The position numbers and the translations under genes were made by a program. The notes under the pieces are model-generated. The model saw only the letters and a program-made list of their open reading frames with translations. It did not search any database and was not told the origin of the DNA. From positions 3,758,814 through 3,822,813 of the forward strand of contig CP011806.1 of NCBI GenBank assembly GCA_001664505.1: a stretch of 64,000 nucleotides of DNA, written 5' to 3'. Source of the DNA: Acidobacteria bacterium Mor1 (GTDB lineage Bacteria > Acidobacteriota > Polarisedimenticolia > Polarisedimenticolales > Polarisedimenticolaceae). Shown here piece after piece: positions 23,670-33,577 of this stretch. The first letter of the stretch is position 1; every line of letters begins with the position of its first letter.

Positions 23670-26600
23670 CGCCTACTCACCCCGATCGTCGCGCTCGTGT
23701 TGATGTGTGCCCCGGCCCTGGCTGGAGTGCGGGTGGTCGATACCCGGTTCCAGGAGCTGGGCCTCGAGTTGTCCCAGAACTCGGTTCAGGCGATGCTCCA
23801 GGACCACCAGGGCTTTCTCTGGATCGGTACGCAAGACGGGCTGAACCGCTACGACGGTTACGATCTTGAAGTCTTCCCCTCCCGCGGTGAGGACCCGACC
23901 ACCCTGCCTCACGGGTACGTCGAGACCATGCTCGAGGACTCTCAACGCCGGTTGTGGGTCGCGACCATCGGCGGCGTGGCGCTCTATGACCGGGACCTCG
24001 GACGTTTCAAGCGTATCCAGCCCACCACGGGAACCGCTCCCCGGGATATCCGCACCACCGCCCTGCTGGAAGGGTCCGACGGCAGGATCTGGGTCGGCAC
24101 CCCGACCGGCGGCCTGCACTGGATCGGCCCCGACGAGACGATTCGCCCCGCGGTCCTGGCCGACGATCCGGCAGGAGTGATCACCGAAGGCGATGTCATC
24201 GGCCTGGCTCCCGCGGGCCCCGGTTCCTTCTGGATCGGATCGTCCCTCGGCCTGTTCCGGGTGTATCCCGAGGACGGCCGGGTCGAGAAGTTGCCCGGCA
24301 TCGACGAGGTCTCGAGAATCGGTCGCTTCGGCGACGATCTCTGGGTCGGTACGCCGGCCGACGGTGTCTATCATCTGGATCCCGACGGCACGCAGCGCGA
24401 CTATCTCCCCTTCGGTCCGGACTCGGTGACCGGCATGGTCCAGGGGTTCGAACACGATCCCCAGGGGGCCCTCTGGATCGCCACCAACAACGGCCTGCTG
24501 CGCTACATCCCCCACACCAAACAGTTGACCCGTTTCACCCGGGAGCTCACCGACCGCATGGGTCTGCCGACCAAGCAGATTCAATCGCTGTTGCGCGACA
24601 GGTCGGGAGTGCTGTGGGTCGGCACCGGCTACTCCAGCCTCTACAAGCTGGACCTCGGCCTGGGCCGTTTTCCCAGCTACCGTCTGCTGCCGGCGGCGGG
24701 CAGCGAGAGCGACCCCTCGTCGATTCGCTGTTTCCTCGAGGGGAAGCCCGGCGAGCTCTGGGTTTGTAGCGACGCCGGCGGTCTGGTGCGCTGGAACCGT
24801 CACACCAACGAGACTCAGCTGTTCGCCCCCGAAGGGGGGGACGTCCGGATTCGATCCTGGAGCGTCCGTTCTCTGTTGCGCGACCGGCGCGGGCAGATCT
24901 GGATGGGTGTCGATGGCGAAGGGGTCGATGTCTACGATCCCGAAACCGGCGCCATGCGGCAGTACGAGGTCGACCCGGATACTCCCGGCAAGCTGACCCA
25001 CGGCAGCGTGCGCGCGATGCTCGAAGCTCCCGACGGACGAATCTGGATCGCGACCCTCGGAGGCGGCCTGCACCGCTACGATCCGGAGACCGATTCCTTC
25101 ACCGTTTTCCGCGCCGATCGCAACGATCCCACGAGCCTGAGTCACGACTTCGTCTACACCTTGCTCCTCGACCGCAACGGACTGTTGTGGGTCGGCACCG
25201 ACGGCGGGGGCATCAGCCTGTTCCTCTCCGACGAAGAGGGCTTTGTTCACTATCGCCGGGACTCCGCCCGCAGCGAGTCGCTGATCAACGACTTCGTGCT
25301 CTGCCTCACCGAGGCGGCCGACGGGACGATCTGGATCGGCACCGACGGCGGGTTGAGCGCCTTCGACCGGCGCACGGGAACCTTCCGGCGCTACTCCGAG
25401 GTGGACGGGCTGCCCAACCGGGTGGTCTACGCGGTCATCGAAGATGAAGAGCAGCGCCTGTGGCTGACGACCAACCGCGGGATCAGCCGCTTCGATCCGG
25501 CCACCGACGAGTTCTTCAACATCGGTACCTCCCGGGGGATCCAGGCCTACGAGTTCAACGGCGGCGCTTACCTGCGGGCTCGGGATGGAGAGATCCTGGT
25601 CGGCGGGGTCACCGGATTCAACGCCTTCTACCCCGACCGTATCTCGCCGGACCCGATCGCGCCTCCGGTGGCGCTGACCGAGCTGCGTGTCTTCGACGAG
25701 CCGGTCGTCCCCGGAGGGGGTGAGGACTCGATCCTCGACCGGGTCATCGGGCAGGCAGAGTCGATCCGCGTCCGCGCCGATCAGAACTCGCTGTCCTTCG
25801 AGTTCGCGGCGCTGCACTTCCGTTCGCCCCACGACAACACCTTCCAGTACCGGATGTCGGGATTCGAGGAGAGCTGGCACGAGGCGGGGAACCGCCGGTA
25901 CGCCACCTACACCAACCTTCCGGCCGGCGACTACACCTTCGAAGTGCGGGCGGCCAATCCCGAAGGGGTCTGGAGCGAGGCAGCTGCGTCGATCGAGATC
26001 GCGGTCGACCCGCCCTACTGGCAAACGGCCTGGTTCCGCGCCGGCGTGCTCCTGTCCGCGGTCTTCCTGATCTGGTGTGTGGTCACCTGGCGCCTGCGGG
26101 CCGTGCGGCGCAAGACCGCCGAGCTCGAGGCGGCGGTGCAGGAGCGGACCGCCGATCTGGAACTGGAGATCCGCGAGCACAAACGCACCGAGGCGGCGCT
26201 GGTCGAGGCGCGAGAGGCTGCTGAAGTGGCCAACACCGCCAAGACCCATTTCCTGGCCAACATGAGTCACGAGATCCGCACGCCGATGAACGGGGTGATC
26301 GGTCTGACCCAGCTCCTGCTCGACACGCCGCTCGACGACGAGCAGCGCGATCTGACCGAGACGATTCGCGACAGCGGCGACCACCTGATGGATGTACTCA
26401 ACGACATCCTGGACATCTCGAAGATCGAGTCCGGCAGGATGGAGCTGGAGATCGAGCCCTTCGACGTCGAGCACTGCCTGCGTAGCTGCCTCGATCTGTT
26501 CCGCGCCAAGGCCGGCGCCAAGAACCTGTCCCTGGGTCTCGAGATTCCCGACGATCTCCCCCAGCGTCTCACCGGTGACGCGGTCCGCATGCGTCAGGTC

Positions 26601-27359
26601 ATGACCAACCTGCTCAACAACGCCATCAAGTTCACCTCCGAGGGGGGCGTCGACCTCAAGGTCACCCTCGAACCGGTGGGCGAGAAGTATTGCCGGCTGC
26701 AGATCGCCGTGAAGGACACCGGCATCGGGATCCCCGACGATCGGATCGAGCAGCTGTTCGACTCCTTCGTCCAGGCGGACGTCTCGACCACCCGCCGCTA
26801 CGGAGGCACCGGGTTGGGGCTCGCCATCAGCCGGCGGCTCTGCGAGGCGATGGACGGCACGATCGAGGTCTCCTCGGTACTCGGCGAGGGCTCGACGTTT
26901 ACTGCGGTGGTCGTGCTCGGCAATCCGTCGACGCAACAGATCGCCGAGACCCCGATTGCCCAGAAGCAGGACGCGCTCCCGTCGGCCCGGGTGCTCAAGG
27001 TGCTGGTCGCCGAGGACAACCCGATCAACCAGAAGGTCATCTCGTCGATCCTGGCCAAGCTGGGCCACGAGGTCGAGTTGGCCCACAACGGCAAGGAAGC
27101 CGTGGACAACGTGCGCGACCGGACCTACGACGTGATCTTGATGGACGTGCAGATGCCGGTGATGGACGGCCTCGAGGCTTCGCGGCAGATCTCCGCGAAG
27201 CCGGAGCGGCCGCGGATCATCGCGCTGACCGCCAACGCGATCAAGGGAGATCGCGAGCGCTGCCTCGACGCGGGCATGGACGACTACCTGTCGAAGCCGG
27301 TCAACCTGGAGCAGCTCGTCGAGGCATTGGACCGCGTGCCGGACGACGCCGTGGCGTAG
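23667..27359 (+). CDS. Hybrid two-component sensor: periplasmic beta-propeller, Y_Y_Y, histidine kinase and receiver
   Basis: 1230 residues from a TTG start. Signal segment 1-20 ([18 protein letters not shown]). About 14 Reg_prop propeller blades fill 25-640, with repeats like [20 protein letters not shown] and [23 protein letters not shown] domain is at about 690-775 ([20 protein letters not shown]) and a membrane helix at about 790-810. HisKA has [15 protein letters not shown] with phospho-acceptor His868, followed by an HATPase with [18 protein letters not shown]. The receiver has [13 protein letters not shown] and Asp1160 in [13 protein letters not shown]. It resembles polysaccharide-sensing HTCS proteins but lacks the AraC output domain and an Hpt domain, so it must pass phosphate to an unlinked partner. 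The leader overlaps its start codon. Confidence 0.92.
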   Translation: MRLLTPIVALVLMCAPALAGVRVVDTRFQELGLELSQNSVQAMLQDHQGFLWIGTQDGLNRYDGYDLEVFPSRGEDPTTLPHGYVETMLEDSQRRLWVATIGGVALYDRDLGRFKRIQPTTGTAPRDIRTTALLEGSDGRIWVGTPTGGLHWIGPDETIRPAVLADDPAGVITEGDVIGLAPAGPGSFWIGSSLGLFRVYPEDGRVEKLPGIDEVSRIGRFGDDLWVGTPADGVYHLDPDGTQRDYLPFGPDSVTGMVQGFEHDPQGALWIATNNGLLRYIPHTKQLTRFTRELTDRMGLPTKQIQSLLRDRSGVLWVGTGYSSLYKLDLGLGRFPSYRLLPAAGSESDPSSIRCFLEGKPGELWVCSDAGGLVRWNRHTNETQLFAPEGGDVRIRSWSVRSLLRDRRGQIWMGVDGEGVDVYDPETGAMRQYEVDPDTPGKLTHGSVRAMLEAPDGRIWIATLGGGLHRYDPETDSFTVFRADRNDPTSLSHDFVYTLLLDRNGLLWVGTDGGGISLFLSDEEGFVHYRRDSARSESLINDFVLCLTEAADGTIWIGTDGGLSAFDRRTGTFRRYSEVDGLPNRVVYAVIEDEEQRLWLTTNRGISRFDPATDEFFNIGTSRGIQAYEFNGGAYLRARDGEILVGGVTGFNAFYPDRISPDPIAPPVALTELRVFDEPVVPGGGEDSILDRVIGQAESIRVRADQNSLSFEFAALHFRSPHDNTFQYRMSGFEESWHEAGNRRYATYTNLPAGDYTFEVRAANPEGVWSEAAASIEIAVDPPYWQTAWFRAGVLLSAVFLIWCVVTWRLRAVRRKTAELEAAVQERTADLELEIREHKRTEAALVEAREAAEVANTAKTHFLANMSHEIRTPMNGVIGLTQLLLDTPLDDEQRDLTETIRDSGDHLMDVLNDILDISKIESGRMELEIEPFDVEHCLRSCLDLFRAKAGAKNLSLGLEIPDDLPQRLTGDAVRMRQVMTNLLNNAIKFTSEGGVDLKVTLEPVGEKYCRLQIAVKDTGIGIPDDRIEQLFDSFVQADVSTTRRYGGTGLGLAISRRLCEAMDGTIEVSSVLGEGSTFTAVVVLGNPSTQQIAETPIAQKQDALPSARVLKVLVAEDNPINQKVISSILAKLGHEVELAHNGKEAVDNVRDRTYDVILMDVQMPVMDGLEASRQISAKPERPRIIALTANAIKGDRERCLDAGMDDYLSKPVNLEQLVEALDRVPDDAVA

Positions 27360-27389
27360 CGCTCCCCGTCAGCCGCCAAGAGCGCTCCC

Positions 27390-28100
27390 TCAGGAGCCGT
27401 TGCCGAAGTACTTGCGCAGCAGCTCGGTGGTGCGGGCCAGCGGATCCTCGCGGATGCGCTCCTCTTCCTTGCCCAGTTCCTTCCACAATCCGCCGAGGGC
27501 CTCGCCGGTGACGTAGTCCGGCAGGTCGAAGACCGGCTTGTCGACGAAGGGCAACGAGTTGGCCCGGTCGACCAGCTCGTTGAAGTCCTTGGTCGCTCCC
27601 ACCGAGTCCAGCTCCCGGGAGACGATCGGCCGGAAGCGTTCGACCAGTACCGGCTCGGCATGAGTTCGCAGATAGTCGGTGGCCTCGTGTCCCTTGCCCT
27701 TGATGATGGTCATCGCGTCTTCGATGGTCATCTCGCGGATCGCGTTCCAGAACACCTCCCGGGCCAACGGGGCGGCGGACTCGGCCGCGCGGTTGAGGCT
27801 GGTTTCGAACTCCTCGACGACATCGCCGGCACCCAGGGTGCGCAGCGCCTTGGCCAGTTTCTCCAGGTCGTCGGGCACGCCGATCTTGAGTTCGGGAGAG
27901 GCCAGGTAGCCGTCGGTCCTGCCCAGGGAGTCGACCGCGCGCTCGGTGCCGACACGCAACGCTTCCCGCAGCCCGTCGGCCGGAGTCGAACCTTCCGACG
28001 GATCGATGGCGGTCTTGATGTTCTGGAGCATCTGGTCATCGAGGCAGCCGCTGCACAGCAGCATCAGCCCCAGGGCGAGCAGGGTCGGCAGGCGTCTCAT
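27390..28100 (-). CDS. DUF4197 family lipoprotein
   Basis: 236 residues. MRRLPTLLALGLMLLCSGC has a lipobox (LCSGC, Cys19), so the protein is lipid-anchored. The DUF4197 domain follows: DGLREALRVGTERAVDSLGR, DGYLASPELKIGVPDDLEKL, FWNAIREMTIEDAMTIIKG, and LPDYVTGEALGGLWKELGKEE at the end. The function of DUF4197 is unknown; it is widespread in Gram-negative envelopes. GGAGGAACCC precedes the ATG at 28100, which I prefer over an ATG four codons upstream. It converges on the hybrid kinase gene with a 30-base gap. Confidence 0.9.
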   Translation of the reverse strand: MRRLPTLLALGLMLLCSGCLDDQMLQNIKTAIDPSEGSTPADGLREALRVGTERAVDSLGRTDGYLASPELKIGVPDDLEKLAKALRTLGAGDVVEEFETSLNRAAESAAPLAREVFWNAIREMTIEDAMTIIKGKGHEATDYLRTHAEPVLVERFRPIVSRELDSVGATKDFNELVDRANSLPFVDKPVFDLPDYVTGEALGGLWKELGKEEERIREDPLARTTELLRKYFGNGS

Positions 28101-28224
28101 GGGTTCCTCCACGCCGAGCTTACCAGTTATCGCGAGCCGCTGCGCTTCACCGGTTCTTCCCGGCGGGACCGGTGCCTGCGGTGCTACGCTGCTGCTTCTC
28201 GCAACGAGATAGAGGTTCGGGCGG

Positions 28225-29025
28225 TTGAAGCGAAAACATCTGCTGGAACTCCACGAGCAACCCTGGATGCCGTCGCTCTTGCGCGATGCGGCGACCGGCT
28301 ACCTCGAGGTGCTCTCACGGCTGCTGGGGCTCCATCGCCACCTGGCGCCGGTGGTGCGCGAGACTCTCGAGCGGAGCGGCGCCCGCCGCATCGTCGACCT
28401 CTGTTCCGGCGGCGGCGGACCCATGCCTTGGATCCATCGAGAGCTCGGAGAGCTCGGCGGCCAGGTCGATCTGCTGCTCACCGATCTGTTCCCCAACCGG
28501 GAAGCATTCGCCTGTCGTGAGAATTGCGACGGGATCCAGGTGCGGATGGAACCGGTCGACGCCCGGGCGGTGCCGGAGGATCTGACCGGCATGCGGACCA
28601 TGGCCAACGCCTTTCATCACTTCCGGCCGGAAGAGGCCCGGCAGATCCTGGCCGACGCCGCGCAGAAGTCTGCGCCGCTACTGGTGATGGAGATCACCGA
28701 CCGCAGCTGGCACACCGTCTTGACCTCACCGCTGATCTTCCTGCTGGCGCTGATCTTCATGCCGATGGTCCGGCCGCTGCGGATCGGGTACCTGGTCTTC
28801 ACCTACCTGATACCGCTGGTGCCCGCGATTCTGTTCATCGACGGGCTGGTGTCCCATCTGCGCAGCTATCGGGTCGACGAGCTCCGGGCGATGGCCGAGA
28901 GTGTCGCGGTCGAGGGTTACCGCTGGGAGGTGCGGCGCCTGCCTTTGCAACCGGGGCTCAGCGCGACGCTCCTCTGCGGCATGCCGGAGAACCCGGAGAG
29001 CTCTGGCGGCTCGGCCGCCGGCTAG
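28225..29025 (+). CDS. Class I SAM-methyltransferase-like protein with C-terminal hydrophobic helices
   Basis: 266 residues. ARRIVDLCSGGGGPMPWIH is a clear SAM-binding motif I, and DLLLTDLFPNREAF is motif II. MRTMANAFHHFRPEEARQIL and SAPLLVMEITDRSW complete the Rossmann core. After it, two or three hydrophobic segments (LTSPLIFLLALIFMPM, IGYLVFTYLIPLVPAILFI) suggest membrane association before the final strands. The substrate is unknown; a lipid or other hydrophobic molecule would fit. The start is TTG with GAGG 9 bases upstream. It is divergent from the DUF4197 gene. Confidence 0.75.
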   Translation: MKRKHLLELHEQPWMPSLLRDAATGYLEVLSRLLGLHRHLAPVVRETLERSGARRIVDLCSGGGGPMPWIHRELGELGGQVDLLLTDLFPNREAFACRENCDGIQVRMEPVDARAVPEDLTGMRTMANAFHHFRPEEARQILADAAQKSAPLLVMEITDRSWHTVLTSPLIFLLALIFMPMVRPLRIGYLVFTYLIPLVPAILFIDGLVSHLRSYRVDELRAMAESVAVEGYRWEVRRLPLQPGLSATLLCGMPENPESSGGSAAG

Positions 29026-29034
29026 CGTGGGCGC

Positions 29035-30117
29035 CTAGCGCGAGACGGCCGTCTGGCGCGAGGCGCGTTCGTCGGCCAGCGCGCTGTACTCGGCCTCGAG
29101 CCGGGCCAGGGAGTCGGGCACCAGCTTCACCGGGATGCGGCCCCGATACTCCCGGGCTCGTTCGATTCCCTGAAGCGCCGCAGTCCGGTCTCCGGCCGCC
29201 TGCTGTCCCGAGCGCACCCGGCGGGACTGGGCCCGCAGCAGCAGTTCCCGGGCTCCGTGGTGATCGAAGCGTTCGGGGGTCTGTTCCAGCCGGCTCGCCT
29301 TCTCCAGGTGCCAGATCGACGATTCGTACTCACCCAGCACCAGCATGGCCGCGCCGATGTTTTCATAGAGCCGCGCGGCGACCCGGCGGTTGATCCGCGC
29401 CGAGTCCTCTTCCAGACGCCGCTGGCCCAGGGCCTGTTCCCAGCGACCGATGGCGTCGAGCAGGCGTTGACGGCCGGCGACGGCATCGCCGTTCCGCAGT
29501 GCGCCGTAGCCCAGAACGGCGAGGCGCGAGGCGTCGTTGAGCTCTCCATAGTCGTGGGTCCGGTCGTCGAAGCGGTTGCACGGCACCTGTTCGGTTCCGC
29601 TCTCGGCGAACATCGCCCGATCGATCACCTCGTGGGCCGTTTTCACGTAGTGGTTGCCGGCAGCTTCCCGCAGGCTTCGGGTCCAGGACTCGCGCTGGTC
29701 CTGGTAGGCCGAGCGGAGGATCGCGGGGTCGTTGAAGGCGCAGCCGTCGAGTCCGAAACGCTCGGTGGTGCGCATGTCTTCGATGCGGGCGGCGTGGAGC
29801 GCCGCGCCGGTGGCATCGCGGACGACCAGGACGCCGCCGCTCACCTCGACGGGGATCTCGTAGTAGTAGGCGCCGTCGCCCGAGGATCCGCTTCCGGGAC
29901 AGGTTCCCGCATGACGCCTCTGCACCGGCTCACCCAGGTGAACCCGGCCGAAGGCGACCTGAGCCTCGAGGCTCGGGTAGTCCAGTCGCTCGGTCGCGAC
30001 CAAGGGGAGTTCCAGGTAGGGGACGTCGATGAGTTGACGCTCGATCTCGACGGCGCTCGCCGGAGTGAGGACGAGGACGGCCAGCAGCAGCATCGGTGCG
30101 ATCCGCGGAGACGCCAT
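29035..30117 (-). CDS. Secreted TPR-like protein of unknown function
   Basis: 360 residues. A signal peptide (MASPRIAPMLLLAVLVLTPASA) precedes a beta-rich part at about 25-130 containing C-x-C residues (RRHAGTCPGSGSSGDGAYYY). A helical part at about 190-340 has TPR-like pairs (ARLYENIGAAMLVLGEYESS, IWHLEKASRLEQTPERFDHH). I do not recognise the family. GGAGGTGA lies 4 bases before the ATG, and a sigma70-type promoter is placed at 30182-30210. The gene is monocistronic; the methyltransferase-like gene converges on it 9 bases away. Confidence 0.7.
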   Translation of the reverse strand: MASPRIAPMLLLAVLVLTPASAVEIERQLIDVPYLELPLVATERLDYPSLEAQVAFGRVHLGEPVQRRHAGTCPGSGSSGDGAYYYEIPVEVSGGVLVVRDATGAALHAARIEDMRTTERFGLDGCAFNDPAILRSAYQDQRESWTRSLREAAGNHYVKTAHEVIDRAMFAESGTEQVPCNRFDDRTHDYGELNDASRLAVLGYGALRNGDAVAGRQRLLDAIGRWEQALGQRRLEEDSARINRRVAARLYENIGAAMLVLGEYESSIWHLEKASRLEQTPERFDHHGARELLLRAQSRRVRSGQQAAGDRTAALQGIERAREYRGRIPVKLVPDSLARLEAEYSALADERASRQTAVSR

Positions 30118-30181
30118 GCGTCACCTCCGACCCCCCGACCGGTCCCTCAGGCAGCGCAGAGGACCACGCACCTGTCATAAG

Positions 30182-30210
30182 AATTTAGGTTGCCCCGGTG
30201 GGGCGGGCAA
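30182..30210 (-). promoter_or_regulatory. Candidate promoter with internal inverted repeat for the secreted TPR gene
   Basis: On the minus strand TTGCCC (30210-30205), 17 bases and TAAATT (30187-30182) form a good promoter. TTGCCC at 30190-30195 on the plus strand is the mirror of the -35 box, so the -35 box and spacer form an inverted repeat that a repressor could use. Confidence 0.45.
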
Positions 30211-30295
30211 GGCGAGAAAAGCCGGCGAATTGAAGGTTTTTCGGGATGGGAAGGAGCGTGAAAGGCGGGCTGATGCGGTGGACCGGGGGGTGATG

Positions 30296-30325
30296 CCGCG
30301 GCCGCTCCGGGAGGAACGGCCGCGG
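30296..30325 (-). terminator. Hairpin after the Cys-rich secreted gene
   Basis: CCGCGGCCG (30296-30304) pairs perfectly with 30317-30325 over a 12-base loop, starting 12 bases after the stop codon of the Cys-rich gene. There is no T-run, so it would act as a rho-type or stabilising hairpin. Confidence 0.5.
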
Positions 30326-30337
30326 AGAGTGTCTCGT

Positions 30338-30790
30338 CTACTCGACCGGGTCGCAGACCTGCTGGGTGCAGGAGGAACCCATCGGCGCGCAGGTGCCGCA
30401 GGAGGCGTTACAGCAGTACTCCCCCTTGCCGCAGACGTTCCCGCCACAGGTGCCCGGATCGGGCAGCGGGAACGGGATCGGAGTCGGGAACAGCGAGGTC
30501 TGCCAGGGCAGCTCGATCTCTTCCGGGACGACCTCTTCGTCTTCGGTCAGGTTGCAGGACTCCTGGGTGCAGGACCAGCCGAACGGCACGCAGATGCCGC
30601 AGGAAGGGTTGCAGCAGTATTCCTTCTTGCCGCAGATGTTCCCGCCGCAGAAGCCGAACTCCTGAGACGACTCAGGGATCACCGTCTCTTCGGGGGTCGG
30701 GGCAGGTGCCTCTTCCTGGGTGGTGGCGAAGGCTGCGGTACCGAAGCCGGTGAGCAACACGAGGCAAGCGATCACAAGCAATTTGCGCAT
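30338..30790 (-). CDS. Secreted protein with two copies of a ten-Cys disulfide-rich domain
   Basis: 150 residues. Signal peptide MRKLLVIACLVLLTGFGTAA to FATT. Two copies of a 30-residue unit follow at about 47-78 and 114-145. Each is of the form CGGNxCGKxEYCCNxSCG followed by CxPxGxSCTQxxC, eight Cys per copy in identical spacing. They are joined by an acidic and Pro-rich linker. The pattern is that of small extracellular knottin-like domains seen in Myxococcota and Acidobacteriota; binding partner unknown. GGAAGGAG precedes the ATG. The duplication is nearly exact and looks recent or strongly conserved. Confidence 0.85.
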   Translation of the reverse strand: MRKLLVIACLVLLTGFGTAAFATTQEEAPAPTPEETVIPESSQEFGFCGGNICGKKEYCCNPSCGICVPFGWSCTQESCNLTEDEEVVPEEIELPWQTSLFPTPIPFPLPDPGTCGGNVCGKGEYCCNASCGTCAPMGSSCTQQVCDPVE

Positions 30791-31028
30791 GAAGCGATCT
30801 CCTTCCGTGGATGGCGGCGGGGGTTGCCGCCGATTGATCCCCTGCTGAGAGTCAGGGGAGCCCCTCAATGGAATCGTACGGGGAGATCGAAGCCCTTCAC
30901 TCCGGGTTTGCCGTTGCAGCGTTGCAGGTACGCAACGCGATTGCGGGGAGGCACCCCGTTTTCCTATCATCGGTCATCCGTCCCGCGTCGCCGGAGCGTG
31001 CCGGCGCGCCAATTCGAGAGCGAGAGCG

Positions 31029-33554
31029 ATGAGCGATACCCGCACTTTCGAGAAACTGGGTGCCTTTTTCCTCGGCCGCCGTTACGACATGGACCGTGGC
31101 GAGATCACTCCCGAGGACATCCTCTACGACGCCAAGGATCTGACGACCCACGGCCTGATCGTGGGCATGACCGGTAGCGGCAAAACCGGCCTGGGCATCG
31201 GCCTCCTGGAGGAGGCCGCCATCGACGGCATCCCGGTGATCGCCATCGACCCCAAGGGGGACCTGGGGAACGCGCTTTTGACCTTCCCGAGCCTCCAGGG
31301 GAAGGACTTCTTGCCCTGGGTCGACGAGGGGGAGGCGCTACGCAAGGGACGCACGCCCGAAGAGCACGCCAAGTTCCTGGCGGACCTGTGGCGCAAGGGA
31401 CTCGCCGACTGGGGCCAGGGTCCCGACCGGATTCGCCGCTACGAGGAATCGGCGGAGCGGGTGATCTTCACGCCGGGCAGCAGTGCCGGAGTGCCGATCA
31501 AGATCCTCGAATCCTTCGCGGCTCCCGCGAAGGCGGTGCTCGAAGACGGCGATGCGTTGCGGGAGCGCATCCTCACCGCCGTCTCCGGCCTGCTGGCGCT
31601 GCTCGGCATCGATGCCGATCCGGTGCGCAGCCGCGAGCACATCCTGCTGTCGACGATTCTGGACAAGGCCTGGAAGGCGGGGCGCAGTCTCGAGATCGCG
31701 GAGCTGATCCGCGAGGTGCAGGCGCCCTCCTTCGAACAGGTCGGCGTGTTCGATCTCGAGGCGTTCTACCCGTCGAAGGAACGCTTCGAGCTGGCCATGA
31801 TGCTGAACAACCTGCTGGCGTCCCCCGGCTTTGCCGCATGGACCAAGGGCATGCCCCTCGACGCCCAGAAGCTGCTCTACACCGACGAGGGCAAGCCGCG
31901 GATGTCGATCCTCTCGATCGCGCACCTTTCCGACAACGAGCGGATGTTCTTCGTCACGGCGCTACTCAACGAGGTGTTGAGTTGGACCCGCTCGCAGCCC
32001 GGTTCCCGTTCGCTGCGGGCGATCCTCTACATGGATGAGGTCTTCGGCTACTTCCCGCCGAGCGCGAACCCGCCGTCGAAGACGCCGATGCTGACCCTGC
32101 TGAAGCAGGCTCGCGCCTACGGCCTGGGCGTGGTGCTGGCGACCCAGAACCCGGTCGACCTGGACTACAAGGGGCTCTCCAACATCGGCAGCTGGTTCCT
32201 CGGCCGCCTGCAGACCGAGCGGGACAAGGCGCGGGTGATGGAAGGGCTCGAAGGCGCCGCCGCCGCCAGCGGTTCCGGCTTCGACAAGGCGAAGATGGAA
32301 CAGGTGCTGGCCGGACTGGACAGCCGGGTGTTCCTGTTGAACAACGTCCATGAAGACGACCCGGTGTTGTTCCACACTCGCTGGGTGTTGTCGTATCTCG
32401 GCGGCCCGATGACCCGGCAGCAGATCGAGCGGCTGAGCGTCGAGGCCAAGAAGACCCTGGGTGCGCCGCAGAAGGCGGTGCCGGCCGAGAAGGCGGATGC
32501 CGCCACCCGCAAGGCGGCCAAGGCGTCTGCAGTCGCTACCGGCTCCGCGGCCGCGACCGCTGCCGGCGTGGCGCCCGCCGCAGCGGCCCAGGTACCGGAG
32601 CGTCCGATGCTGCCGCCGGGAATCGAGGAGCGTTTCCTCGCCGCCGATGCCGACGATGCTTCGGGCCGGCTGATCTACCGCCCGGCGTTGATGGCCCGGG
32701 CGACCCTGCATTACGCCAAGTCCACCGCAAAGGTCGACACCTGGCAGGAGACCACGCTGTTCGTGCCGCTCAAGGGCAAGATCAGCGGATCCCCGTGGAA
32801 GCAGGCTCGGGAGCTCGGCGCCGAGGCACCCCGCACCCGGGTCGAACCGGCCGCCGGCGCCGCCTTTGCCGATCTGCCCAAGTCGGCGGCGGATCCGAAG
32901 AAGTACAAGCAGTGGGAGAAGATGCTCAAGAGCTGGCTCTACAGCTCCCGGCCGCTGACCGTCTGGCAGTGCAAGGCGTTGAAGGCGGTCTCGATACCCG
33001 GCGAGAGCGAAGGGGACTTCACCGCCCGGCTCCGCGATCTCTGTCGCGAACACCGGGATCTGCAGGTCGAGAAACTGCGCAGCAAGTACGCGCCCAAGCT
33101 GGCCCGGATCAAGGAGCAGATCGACACCGCCGAGGCGCGAGTCGAACGGGAGAAGGAGCAGGTCAGCCAGAAGAAGATGGGCACCATGCTCTCGATCGGC
33201 ACCACCGTGCTCGGTGCGCTCTTCGGCCGCAAGCTGGCCAGCGCCACCAACGTCCGCCGTGCCGGCTCGTCGCTGCGCAGCGCCAGCGCCATCTCCAAGG
33301 AGAAGGGGGATGTGCGTCGCGCCGAGGAGAAGGTCGACGCGCTGATGGACAAGCTCAAGGACATGGAGCAGGAGTTCGAAGGCAAGGTCAAGGAGCTGGA
33401 AGACACCCTGACCGTGGATCAGCTCGAACGCACCGAGGTGCGCATCGCGCCGCGCAAGGGGGACATGGCGATCACGGAATTCGGTCTGGCCTGGGCGCCC
33501 TGGCGGGTCGACGACGACGGTATCGCCGAGCCGGTGTTCAAGAGCGGAAGCTGA
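31029..33554 (+). CDS. HerA/VirB4-like DUF87/DUF853 ATPase with coiled-coil C-terminal region
   Basis: 841 residues. LIVGMTGSGKTGLGIGLLEE is Walker A at about residue 52, and SLRAILYMDEVFGYFPPS is Walker B around 333. LLKQARAYGLGVVLATQNPV is the sensor motif of the HerA-FtsK family. An Ala/Lys/Pro-rich linker (about 475-535) leads to a C-terminal half with a long coiled coil (about 690-800: EQIDTAEARVEREKEQ, VRRAEEKVDALMDKLKDM). Family members are hexameric DNA translocases or export ATPases. No nuclease (NurA-like) or pilus gene is beside it, so the substrate is unclear. GAGAGCGAGAG precedes the ATG. Confidence 0.85.
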   Translation: MSDTRTFEKLGAFFLGRRYDMDRGEITPEDILYDAKDLTTHGLIVGMTGSGKTGLGIGLLEEAAIDGIPVIAIDPKGDLGNALLTFPSLQGKDFLPWVDEGEALRKGRTPEEHAKFLADLWRKGLADWGQGPDRIRRYEESAERVIFTPGSSAGVPIKILESFAAPAKAVLEDGDALRERILTAVSGLLALLGIDADPVRSREHILLSTILDKAWKAGRSLEIAELIREVQAPSFEQVGVFDLEAFYPSKERFELAMMLNNLLASPGFAAWTKGMPLDAQKLLYTDEGKPRMSILSIAHLSDNERMFFVTALLNEVLSWTRSQPGSRSLRAILYMDEVFGYFPPSANPPSKTPMLTLLKQARAYGLGVVLATQNPVDLDYKGLSNIGSWFLGRLQTERDKARVMEGLEGAAAASGSGFDKAKMEQVLAGLDSRVFLLNNVHEDDPVLFHTRWVLSYLGGPMTRQQIERLSVEAKKTLGAPQKAVPAEKADAATRKAAKASAVATGSAAATAAGVAPAAAAQVPERPMLPPGIEERFLAADADDASGRLIYRPALMARATLHYAKSTAKVDTWQETTLFVPLKGKISGSPWKQARELGAEAPRTRVEPAAGAAFADLPKSAADPKKYKQWEKMLKSWLYSSRPLTVWQCKALKAVSIPGESEGDFTARLRDLCREHRDLQVEKLRSKYAPKLARIKEQIDTAEARVEREKEQVSQKKMGTMLSIGTTVLGALFGRKLASATNVRRAGSSLRSASAISKEKGDVRRAEEKVDALMDKLKDMEQEFEGKVKELEDTLTVDQLERTEVRIAPRKGDMAITEFGLAWAPWRVDDDGIAEPVFKSGS

Positions 33555-33577
33555 ACGCGGAGTGGTTGCTCCGTGAT

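Noticed and set aside
23673..27086. Very long open frame on the minus strand opposite the hybrid kinase gene
   Set aside because: It is a GC-rich shadow of the kinase frame: no family motifs, odd composition, no ribosome site, while the plus-strand frame has all kinase and receiver motifs.
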